Part shown: piece by piece, positions 1 through 6,801 of the stretch | How positions within the stretch are numbered: the first letter of the stretch is position 1 | How the letters are laid out: each line of letters opens with the position of its first letter | NCBI GenBank assembly: GCA_900547615.1 | Contig: URHH01000055.1 | Coordinates: 1-15,106 of the forward strand | DNA: 15,106 nt | Reading direction: 5' to 3' | Origin: an uncultured Blautia sp. | Lineage (GTDB): Bacteria > Bacillota > Clostridia > Lachnospirales > Lachnospiraceae | Program-made: the position numbers and the translations under genes | Notes under the pieces: generated by a model | Database searches by the model: none | What the model was told of the DNA's origin: nothing | Seen by the model: only the letters and a program-made list of their open reading frames with translations

Positions 1-920
1 GCCGCACTGACATAGAGATTTCTCTTTCCAAGCCGTTTTGCAAAAGCAGGGACAAAAAAGTTTGCAGCCATAGGAACCACAGACATGATCGTTGCTACTC
101 TGACAGAAAGTGACACGCTTCCGATCACTGCCTTATAATAGTATACAATGGCGCTTGTCTGAATAAAAAATCCGCCCCACATCACAAGGACATTTAAGGC
201 AAAAATAATCCAGGGCCTGTTTTTTGCCAGAGATTTCAGACTTTCCACAAGTGTTGCCTGTGTGGAAACTGTTGTCACACGCTCCCTTACAGATGCAAAG
301 GTGAAAAAGAAGATCGCGCAGCCTACAATGCCAAATATGATCATAACAATACGAAAGCCCAAAGCCTCGTTTCCGCCGCCGAATGTGTCTACAAGCTTTA
401 ATGCCGTAGCGCTTACAACAGAAGCTCCCAGAAATCCGAAAAACTTTCTTGATGTGGAAAGAGCCGTTCTCTCCTCTGCGCTTGCCGTAAGGCTTGGGAG
501 AATCGATGCCATCGGAATATTTACTACTGTGTACATAAAAGAAAGTCCGATGTAAGTCACATAAGCATATACAAGTTTTCCTGCTGGTGAAATATCCGGC
601 ACGGAAAATGCCAGAACTGCAAAAATTGCAAAAGGCGCTGCTCCGAAAAGAAAATACGGGCGTGATTTTCCCCACTTTGTATGCGTCTTGTCAATACAGT
701 ACCCGATTAACAGGTCTGTTCCTGCGTCAATTACCCTGCACACCACAAACATAAGGGCAATTGATACCTCGTTCAGATCCATCACATCTGTATAAAAATA
801 TAACAGATACAGTGAAATCATCTGCCAGATAAGGTTGCACGCAAAATCTGCGGAACCATATCCGATTCTCTGTCTCCAGATTTCTCTTTTGACCTTTCCG
901 GTCATTTGCTGTTTTTCCAT
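1..920 (-). CDS. GPH-family sugar:cation symporter (MelB-like), C-terminus cut by window edge
   Basis: Major-facilitator-type inner-membrane carrier of the glycoside-pentoside-hexuronide:cation symporter family, expected to import a glycoside or oligosaccharide with Na+ or H+. The 306 visible codons (family usually 450-500) start at an ATG at 920 behind CGGAGG. They read MEKQQMTGKVKREIWRQRIG, then alternating hydrophobic helices. The best family marker is the cytoplasmic loop near residues 75-100, with VIDAGTDLLIG followed by DKTHTKWGKSRPY, matching the Asp-rich helix and R/K-rich loop of MelB-type carriers. The remaining helices run off the left edge. It is divergent from the AraC gene at 1066, which probably controls it. 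No good sigma-A promoter is visible on this strand between 921 and 1065, consistent with activator dependence. The substrate cannot be told from sequence. Confidence 0.85.
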   Translation of the reverse strand, partial: MEKQQMTGKVKREIWRQRIGYGSADFACNLIWQMISLYLLYFYTDVMDLNEVSIALMFVVCRVIDAGTDLLIGYCIDKTHTKWGKSRPYFLFGAAPFAIFAVLAFSVPDISPAGKLVYAYVTYIGLSFMYTVVNIPMASILPSLTASAEERTALSTSRKFFGFLGASVVSATALKLVDTFGGGNEALGFRIVMIIFGIVGCAIFFFTFASVRERVTTVSTQATLVESLKSLAKNRPWIIFALNVLVMWGGFFIQTSAIVYYYKAVIGSVSLSVRVATIMSVVPMAANFFVPAFAKRLGKRNLYVSA

Positions 921-1001
921 GATATAACCTCCGTTTCCCTTTCTGCCTACATTGTATGAAAAAACGACAAATTCCGCCATTGCATTTAATTACCTTATTT
1001 A

Positions 1002-1030
1002 TTGATGTTTCATGATATTTCTGGTATGAT
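1002..1030 (+). promoter_or_regulatory. Sigma-A promoter of the first AraC gene
   Basis: TTGATG (1002-1007), a 17-bp spacer and TATGAT (1025-1030) preceded by TG at -15/-14 (extended -10). It lies 35 bp before the ATG at 1066, with AGGAGGAG at 1051-1058 as ribosome site. Assigned by eye only. Confidence 0.7.
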
Positions 1031-1065
1031 AACAACAAATATGAAAAAGGAGGAGGAGCTTTTCC

Positions 1066-2115
1066 ATGACAACAAAAGAATTATACCGTCATCTTCTTGC
1101 GTTTAATGAAGATGAAAAATTTTATGAAAGCTATTATGACGCACATAAAAAGCAGTGGAAACTGGAAGAATTTTTAAAAAGTCTGGATTATCAGGAAGTT
1201 CTTGACCGCCGCCTGATCATCACAGAAGTAGACACCGGATATATGCCCTCCTCCATGTCCGACGAAACATACTTTTCTCCAGATAATAAAAACAGCATTA
1301 TTTTAAGCAAGCACAACCGCTATACCCCCGCATTCCGCCACAAACACGTATTCTTTGAGCTTGCCTATGTACTTTGCGGCTCCTGTACCCAGAAAATCAA
1401 CCAGGACGAAATCACCCTGACAGAGGGGCAGTTCTGCCTCCTTGCCCCTCACGTCTCCCACTCCATCAGCGTATTTGATCCCAGCCTCGTCCTGAATATC
1501 CTGATCCGCCGTGGAACTTTCGAAAACCTTTTTTACAATATGCTTTATGACGGAAATAAAATTTCCCTGTTTTTTAACCAGTCCCTGTTTTCCAATACAG
1601 GAAACTCCTATCTCATTCTCGACACAGACAGAGACAAAACCCTCCGGGAACATGTGCTTACCATGTTTCTGGAATACACGGAAAAAAAGAATTATTATGA
1701 AAACATCCTCAACAGCCAGCTTATGATTCTTTTCGCAAAAATCCTTCAGAATTATGAGGAGCGGATTCAGTATCCCCTTATGACCCGCAAGGGAAATCTG
1801 GTATGTATGGAACTGATCCAGTATATGGAGGAACATTTTGATTCCGTTACTCTCAAGGAGCTGGCAGAAACCTTTCATTTTTCCCAGGGACACTGCTCCA
1901 GGCTTATCAAAGCATACACCGGAAAATCCTTTACCCAGATTATCCAGAGCCTCCGTTTTCAGAAAGCCCGCACTCTTCTTACCACAACAGACATCAGCGT
2001 GGCGGAAATCAGCCATATGGCAGGCTTTGAAAATCCCGAGCATTTTAACCGGCTCTTCAAAAAGCATTTCGGGACAACGCCCGGAAAATACAGGCACACA
2101 GAAAATCACTCATGA
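1066..2115 (+). CDS. AraC-family transcriptional regulator (cupin sensor + HTH)
   Basis: A 349-residue DNA-binding regulator. Residues ~83-150 form a cupin-like sensor (HKHVFFELAYVLCG, then GQFCLLAPHVSHSI) that would bind a sugar ligand. Residues ~244-345 are the double helix-turn-helix AraC/XylS domain: first helix set around LKELAETFHFSQGHCSRLIK, second around ISVAEISHMAGFENPEHFNR, ending FGTTPGKYR as in the family. The start is fixed by a strong AGGAGG site. It lies head-to-head with the GPH symporter gene, so the likely role is ligand-responsive control of that transporter. The stop codon overlaps by six bases the end of the convergent small ORF at 2110-2253. Confidence 0.9.
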   Translation: MTTKELYRHLLAFNEDEKFYESYYDAHKKQWKLEEFLKSLDYQEVLDRRLIITEVDTGYMPSSMSDETYFSPDNKNSIILSKHNRYTPAFRHKHVFFELAYVLCGSCTQKINQDEITLTEGQFCLLAPHVSHSISVFDPSLVLNILIRRGTFENLFYNMLYDGNKISLFFNQSLFSNTGNSYLILDTDRDKTLREHVLTMFLEYTEKKNYYENILNSQLMILFAKILQNYEERIQYPLMTRKGNLVCMELIQYMEEHFDSVTLKELAETFHFSQGHCSRLIKAYTGKSFTQIIQSLRFQKARTLLTTTDISVAEISHMAGFENPEHFNRLFKKHFGTTPGKYRHTENHS

Positions 2116-2253
2116 TTTTCTTTTATAGTGAATGGCGTCCATTGCTTTTTCCAGACGTTTTTCCAGAATCTTTCTGACCTGTTCCTCCGAAAGCTCCTCC
2201 TTCCTGTAATACCGTCCTTCTATACAAAATCTTGGGATTACCTGCGGTTTCAT
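2110..2253 (-). CDS. Small basic protein (47 aa), candidate recombination directionality factor
   Basis: An ORF too short for most gene callers. It begins with ATG at 2253 and GGAGG five bases upstream; an in-frame ATG at 2280 would give 56 residues but lacks as good a site. The protein starts MKPQVIPRFCIEGRYYRKEE and continues with a charged, probably helical segment rich in K, R and E, ending YKRKS. I count 13 K/R against 8 D/E, so it is clearly basic. No domain is recognised. It is divergent from the serine recombinase gene 92 bp away and overlaps the araC stop codon tail-to-tail. Small basic proteins encoded next to large serine recombinases are often directionality factors (B. subtilis SprB is a known example of similar size), so that role is suggested by size, charge and position only. 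It could also be a spurious ORF. Confidence 0.5.
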   Translation of the reverse strand: MKPQVIPRFCIEGRYYRKEELSEEQVRKILEKRLEKAMDAIHYKRKS

Positions 2254-2345
2254 AAACGCCTCCGCACTTTTTTCTATCATATGAAAAAAAGATTGTCTCT
2301 GTTCTTTTTCTCCATTTTCCTCATATTCTGTGACGAGGTGAGATT

Positions 2346-3773
2346 ATGGAACAGAAGCAGGCATTCTCTGCAGGCGCCTTATATATCCGCGTCTCCACAC
2401 ACAGCCAGGATGAGCTTTCCCCGGACGCACAGAAGCGGCTCTGTCTGGAATATGCCAGAACAAATCGCATTCACATACCGGAGGATTTTATTTTCACAGA
2501 AAGCATTTCCGGCAGAAGCGCTGAAAAACGTCCCGAATTTCAGAAAATGATCGCGCTTGCAAAATCCTCTGCGCATCCTTTTTCTGTTATTCTTGTGTGG
2601 AAATTCAGCCGTTTCGCAAGAAATCAGGAGGAATCTATTGTATACAAAAGTATGCTGAAAAAAGACGACGTAGAAGTCATCAGTGTTTCCGAGCCTCTGT
2701 CAGACGGGCCTTTCGGCACTCTGATCGAGCGGATCATTGAATGGATGGACGAATACTATTCCATACGCCTTTCCGGGGAGGTAAAACGGGGAATGAAAGA
2801 AAAAGCCCTTCGCCAGGGATACCAGACATGTCCATGTCTTGGATATGATGCAGTGGGAAAAGGCAGACCTTTTGTGATCAACGAAAAAGAATTTGAAACC
2901 GTAGCCTTTATTATGGAACAATTTGACTCCTGCCATCTTTCTCCTTCCCGAATTGCCAGCCTTTGCAATACCCTTTCCTACCACACAAAGCGGGGCAATC
3001 CATTCGACAGAAGAGCCGTGACCCGTATTCTGGAAAATCCGTTTTATGCCGGAACCGTCACATGGAACGGCATTTCCTTTGAAGGAAGCCATGAAACACG
3101 CCTTTCAAAAGAGCAATATGAAGCCAGAATGAAGCTTTTACATTCAAAAAAAATATCACAGCCTTCCACTCCCGCTTCCGTTGAAAAACACTGGATGTCC
3201 GGCATTTTAAAATGCTCTCTCTGTCACGCAGCCCTTGCTTTCGGCGGCTCTAAAAACTGCCGCATCTTTACCTGCTGGAAATATGCAAAAGGCATTCACG
3301 AAACGCCAGTCAATATTTCCCTGAAAAAAGTGGAAGCCTCTGTCCTTACTTATTTTCAGTGGGTTTCTGAAAACATATCACCTTTCCTGTTTTATGAAGT
3401 TTTTCCCTCCACAGACTCTTCCCGCTTAAGGCTCCGTGAAGAAAAAGCTCTCAAACAGCAGATTGAAAATCTGGTTCTTCGGAAACAGCGGATAAAAGAG
3501 GCTTACGAAAGCGGAATCGACACACTTGCCGAATACCGGGAAAACAAGCTTCGGCTTCAGGAACAGAAAACAGAACTGGAAAATAAACTTCATCACTTAT
3601 CTATTCCTGTTTCTCAGCCTCCAGTTCTCCCATCTTCTCTTTCTTCCTTTGATGAAATTTTTCGGGACACGCAAATTTCCAATGAAAAAAAGAGGCTTTT
3701 TTTACAGTCTTTCACTGATGAAATCCTGTTTGATAAAGCCTCCAATACGCTTTATTTTGATATTATTTCCTGA
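2346..3773 (+). CDS. Large serine recombinase (SpoIVCA/SprA-like)
   Basis: A 475-residue site-specific DNA recombinase. It would cut both strands of two attachment sites through a phosphoserine intermediate and integrate or excise an element. Visible domains: resolvase-type catalytic domain ~10-150 with YIRVST (nucleophile Ser17) followed by QDELSPDAQ, and KFSRFARN at 86-93 carrying conserved arginines. A recombinase DNA-binding domain spans ~160-265 (around RRAVTRILENPFYAGTVTW). A zinc ribbon has Cys290, Cys293, Cys305 and Cys310. A Lys/Glu/Gln-rich coiled coil covers ~355-420. Length and order fit an intact large serine recombinase, with no frameshift seen. The start has AGGTGAG six bases before ATG. 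The stop is about 70 bp from the point where cotJC coding begins, as for recombinases encoded at the edge of their own element. No convincing sigma-E or sigma-K promoter could be recognised by eye. Confidence 0.92.
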   Translation: MEQKQAFSAGALYIRVSTHSQDELSPDAQKRLCLEYARTNRIHIPEDFIFTESISGRSAEKRPEFQKMIALAKSSAHPFSVILVWKFSRFARNQEESIVYKSMLKKDDVEVISVSEPLSDGPFGTLIERIIEWMDEYYSIRLSGEVKRGMKEKALRQGYQTCPCLGYDAVGKGRPFVINEKEFETVAFIMEQFDSCHLSPSRIASLCNTLSYHTKRGNPFDRRAVTRILENPFYAGTVTWNGISFEGSHETRLSKEQYEARMKLLHSKKISQPSTPASVEKHWMSGILKCSLCHAALAFGGSKNCRIFTCWKYAKGIHETPVNISLKKVEASVLTYFQWVSENISPFLFYEVFPSTDSSRLRLREEKALKQQIENLVLRKQRIKEAYESGIDTLAEYRENKLRLQEQKTELENKLHHLSIPVSQPPVLPSSLSSFDEIFRDTQISNEKKRLFLQSFTDEILFDKASNTLYFDIIS

Positions 3774-3837
3774 TGTTATATTATATAAAATCACTTGTAA
3801 AATTTCTTTTACTCTTAGCATTTCTTATGTCTGTGTG

Positions 3838-3857
3838 CCATGCGGCGGACCGGATGG
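3838..3857. other. cotJC/element junction, candidate recombinase attachment site
   Basis: Homology to CotJC begins exactly here: codons for GGPDGE start at 3844. To the left lies AT-rich sequence after the recombinase stop with no similarity to CotJC. The junction carries an imperfect inverted repeat, CCATGCGG then CGGA then CCGGATGG, seven of eight positions paired, centred on the first cotJC codons. Serine recombinase sites are short imperfect palindromes around a two-base core, so this is a plausible att site. The exact crossover is not determinable without the partner site. Confidence 0.45.
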
Positions 3858-4392
3858 AGAAATAAGCGCTTCCATGCGATACCTGTCACAGCGGTTCTCC
3901 ATGCCGAACCGGATGGCAACTGCAGTTCTGAACGATGTAGGCACAGAAGAGCTGGCGCACCTTGAGATGGTATCCACCATTGTCCATCAGCTTACCCGAA
4001 ACCTTTCTATGGAAGAAATTAAAAATTCCGGTTTTGGTCCTTATTATATCGACCACACAGTTGGCATCTGGCCGCAGGCAGCAGGCGGTATTCCTTTTAA
4101 TGCCTGCGAGTTCCAGAGTAAGGGCGACCCTATCACCGACCTTCACGAAAACCTTGCTGCAGAACAGAAAGCCAGAAGCACGTATGACAACATTCTGCGC
4201 GTTGTCCGGGATATGCCGGAAATCGCAGACCCGATCAAGTTCCTCCGGGCGCGTGAAGTTGTGCATTTCCAGAGATTTGGTGAAGCTCTCCGCTCCATTC
4301 AGGAAGAGCTTGATGCAAAGAACTTCTATGCCTTTAACCCAAGCTTTGATATGCCGATTCCCCACTCCAAGGAGCAGAAAAACTGCCATTAA
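3841..4392 (+). pseudogene. cotJC: cotJC, 5'-truncated at a recombinase junction (Mn-catalase-like spore coat protein)
   Basis: CotJC is a ferritin-like, manganese-catalase-type protein of the spore coat. From 3844 the frame encodes 182 residues of clear CotJC: GGPDGEISASMRYLSQRF, GTEELAHLEM, PQAAGGIPFNACEFQSKGD, LAAEQKAR and REVVHFQRFGEAL. All five metal-ligand positions known for Mn catalases appear to be here: Glu of PDGE, Glu and His of EELAH, Glu of AAEQ, His of VVHF. Missing are roughly 30 N-terminal residues, the start codon and any ribosome site; the open frame upstream is only a shadow of the recombinase gene. The rest of the coding sequence has no stop or frameshift, suggesting it is not long-dead. 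It could be restored by excision of an element whose other end lies upstream of the window. Alternatively it is a remnant after deletion. A strong terminator follows. Confidence 0.88.
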
Positions 4393-4399
4393 AGAACGC

Positions 4400-4423
4400 C
4401 ACCCTCGCTTTATGGCGAGGGTG
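4400..4423. terminator. Terminator after cotJC, shared with the MATE gene end
   Basis: Perfect 9-bp stem (CACCCTCGC / GCGAGGGTG) with a 6-base loop, eight bases after the cotJC stop and followed by TATTCTT. The stop codon of the convergent MATE gene (4410-4412) lies in the loop, so the last MATE codons form part of the stem. On the minus strand the hairpin is followed by a short TTCTTT tract. Confidence 0.75.
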
Positions 4424-5756
4424 TATTCTTCATCATTTTATAATAAACAGGTATTAAAAGCGCACATGCACCAGCCCAGGCAAGGGGGCTTGCGAAGCTA
4501 ACGCCATAGTATCCAATAAAATTTGTCAATATTGTTGTACTTCCTATTCTCATCGCAAGCTCAATCATACAGGCAGCAAAAGGAGCAATGCTGTTTTGCA
4601 TACTCTGTATGGAAGTCCTATACACGGCAAGCAGTCCCAAAAGAAAATAACATGGAGCTACTATATTTAAATATCCATCTGAATATGCAATAATTTCAGC
4701 CGATGGATTTGTCATAAAAAGTTCTACGATCTGCTTTCGCAAAAGAAGAATACACACACACATTACTGCATTTAATGTCTCTGTCTGAACGAGACAGGCA
4801 CGAACTCCTCTGCGAATTCTATCGCTTTTTCCAGCTCCGTAATTCTGCGCCACATAATTAGATATAGCAGTCATCATCGCATTATTTACAAGAACAGAAA
4901 ACTGATCTGCTTTTGTGGCTGCTGTATATCCTGCCACAGCTGCAGACCCAAGTCCATTAACTGAAGCCTGCATAGAAAGCTGTCCAATACACATTACCGA
5001 CATCTGAAATCCCATAGTAAATCCCAGTTTTACATGTGCTTTTGCAGTTTCTTTTATTCCCCAAAAATCATCTTTTCTTAAATGAAGGACCGGAAATGCT
5101 TTCAGCCCGGATATAAGACAGCATATAGAGGAAATAAGCTGCGAAAGAACCGTTGCCCATGCAGCTCCAGCCACTCCCATATGAAAAGGCACGATAAATA
5201 TAATGTCAAGAATCACATTTAACATAGAAGAAAAAACTAGAAAATAAAGCGGTGTTCTGCTGTCTCCCAACGCTCTTAAAATATTAGAAATCATATTATA
5301 AAAAACAGTTGCTCCGGTTCCCAGAAGAACTACAAACATATAAGCATAAGCATCATTATAAATATCCTCCGGCGTTTGCATTATCCTTAAAACAGGGTGA
5401 GACAATCCACAGCATAATACCGTTACAACAACTGTGAAAATAAGGCTCAATACCAGCGAAACCGCAATACTTTTTTTCATTCCTTTTTCATCTTTTGCAC
5501 CACATCTCTGGCCAAGGCATATACCAAAACCGTTTGTAAATCCCTGTATAAAACAGAGTACAAAATAAACAATGATACTTGTTGAACCTACTGCTGCCAG
5601 TGCCTGTGCTCCCAGCGTTTTTCCCACAATCACAGAATCTGCCAGAGTGTAAAAAAGCTGAAAAAGATTACCGCCTATGACAGGAAGTGCGAATCTCCAC
5701 AGCGACCAAAAAGGGCTTCCTTCTGTTAAATCCATTTCTTTTGAAAAACTTTTCAT
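4410..5756 (-). CDS. MATE-family multidrug/organic cation exporter
   Basis: A 448-residue inner-membrane antiporter of the MATE (MatE) family, expected to expel cationic drugs or metabolites in exchange for Na+ or H+. Family marks include the N-terminal segment FALPVIGGNLFQLFYTLADS followed by VIVGKTLGAQALAAVG, the repeat-linked loop GQRCGAKDEKGMKK, NILRALGDSRTPLYF, and in the second half VAGYTAATKADQFSVLVNN with AQNYGAGKSDRIRRG. Twelve membrane helices are expected and the length is normal. The ATG at 5756 follows AAGGAG. It is divergent from the AraC gene at 5838 with only 81 bp between, suggesting control by that regulator. Its 3' end lies inside the terminator hairpin of cotJC. The substrate is not predictable. 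Confidence 0.92.
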   Translation of the reverse strand: MKSFSKEMDLTEGSPFWSLWRFALPVIGGNLFQLFYTLADSVIVGKTLGAQALAAVGSTSIIVYFVLCFIQGFTNGFGICLGQRCGAKDEKGMKKSIAVSLVLSLIFTVVVTVLCCGLSHPVLRIMQTPEDIYNDAYAYMFVVLLGTGATVFYNMISNILRALGDSRTPLYFLVFSSMLNVILDIIFIVPFHMGVAGAAWATVLSQLISSICCLISGLKAFPVLHLRKDDFWGIKETAKAHVKLGFTMGFQMSVMCIGQLSMQASVNGLGSAAVAGYTAATKADQFSVLVNNAMMTAISNYVAQNYGAGKSDRIRRGVRACLVQTETLNAVMCVCILLLRKQIVELFMTNPSAEIIAYSDGYLNIVAPCYFLLGLLAVYRTSIQSMQNSIAPFAACMIELAMRIGSTTILTNFIGYYGVSFASPLAWAGACALLIPVYYKMMKNTPSP

Positions 5757-5773
5757 TTTCCCTTTTCTCCTTC

Positions 5774-5802
5774 TTGAAAATATACTGATCCATAATTATA
5801 AT
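5774..5802 (+). promoter_or_regulatory. Sigma-A promoter of the second AraC gene
   Basis: TTGAAA (5774-5779), 17-bp spacer, perfect TATAAT (5797-5802), 35 bp before the start codon at 5838. It occupies most of the gap shared with the divergent MATE gene, so a regulator bound here could affect both directions. Confidence 0.75.
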
Positions 5803-5837
5803 AAAAGAAATCAAACTTAATCCAGAAAGGAAACCCA

Positions 5838-6755
5838 ATGAAACTGCGTACAATAAAAGTGGACCAGCAACAAAAAGAAATATGTAATCACGGAACAGAT
5901 ACCTTTCCCATGACAGTCCATCATGACAATCTCCGTTTTTTTCATGACCATTGTATTCAATGTCACTGGCACCCTACCATTGAATTTGTTATTGCCCAAA
6001 AAGGAACCGTCCGCTACCAGATTCATCAGGAAACAATTACTCTTATGCCGGGAAAGGCGCTCCTGATAAATTCCAATGTTCCTCACAGTACCGCCCCCTT
6101 TAAAGGTGAAGACGTACAGCTTCTTACCATTCTGATACAGCCTGTATTTCTTTATGATTCATGGGGAAGCGATATTGAAAAAAACTATTTTCGTTCTTTT
6201 CTCAGCAACCTGAAACTCCCCTTTATTCTTCTGGATTCTTCATGTGAAAAAGATTGGAAAATCATAGAGTTTTTTCTGAAAACAGACAAGTATTTTTCTG
6301 AAAAGCCATATGGATTTCAGTTAAAAATAAAAAGTCTGATTTGTGATGCCTTTTTTAATATTATTACAGAAAATCAGGAAAAACTCAAAGACTGGACGCC
6401 TTCCAATGAGGAAGATTTTTCGCGTCTTCAGCTTATTTTGGATTATATCCATGCTCACTATGAAGAGCCTCTTTCTCTGCGTGATATATCTCTTCAGATA
6501 CATCTTACAAGAGAAACATGCTGCCGTCTGTTTAAAAAAATGACACAAAAAACCATTCATCAATATCTTACAGATTACCGGATAAGTCAGAGTATTCCCC
6601 TTCTTTTAAGCGGACGATATTCTGTTTCTCAGATTTCACAGCTTACTGGTTTCAGCAATTCCAGCCGATTTGCCAGAGCTTTCCGGGAACGAACTGGAAA
6701 AAATCCAAAAGAATACCTGAATCAAAATCTATTCCAGAATAAAGAAAAGTGCTGA
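5838..6755 (+). CDS. AraC-family transcriptional regulator (cupin + HTH)
   Basis: A 305-residue regulator. Residues ~35-90 are a cupin sensor with HWHPTIEFVIAQKG and PGKALLINSNVPHS, the double-stranded barrel pattern of AraC-type sugar sensors. Residues ~197-297 carry the two helix-turn-helix motifs (SLRDISLQIHLTRETCCRLF and SVSQISQLTGFSNSSRFARA), ending RTGKNPKEYL. An AAAGG site precedes the ATG at 5838. It is divergent from the MATE exporter and probably controls it. It is only distantly similar to the AraC protein at 1066 and is not a recent duplicate. Confidence 0.9.
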   Translation: MKLRTIKVDQQQKEICNHGTDTFPMTVHHDNLRFFHDHCIQCHWHPTIEFVIAQKGTVRYQIHQETITLMPGKALLINSNVPHSTAPFKGEDVQLLTILIQPVFLYDSWGSDIEKNYFRSFLSNLKLPFILLDSSCEKDWKIIEFFLKTDKYFSEKPYGFQLKIKSLICDAFFNIITENQEKLKDWTPSNEEDFSRLQLILDYIHAHYEEPLSLRDISLQIHLTRETCCRLFKKMTQKTIHQYLTDYRISQSIPLLLSGRYSVSQISQLTGFSNSSRFARAFRERTGKNPKEYLNQNLFQNKEKC

Positions 6756-6801
6756 CAAATTCCAGTCCCATATTATTTTTTTTCATACAGATATTGATTG
6801 A

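Noticed and set aside
955..968. Catabolite-repression (cre) site before the GPH transporter
   Set aside because: TGAAAAAACGACAA has its central CG displaced by two bases relative to the cre consensus.
2128..2550. Plus-strand ORF of 140 codons before the recombinase
   Set aside because: No ribosome site, Phe/Leu/Ser/Arg-rich shadow composition, overlaps the recombinase gene and the opposite-strand small ORF.
3526..3840. Reading the open frame from 3526 as the real N-terminus of a CotJC fusion protein
   Set aside because: That stretch overlaps the recombinase gene in another frame, has no ribosome site and no resemblance to CotJC; only the part after 3841 is homologous.
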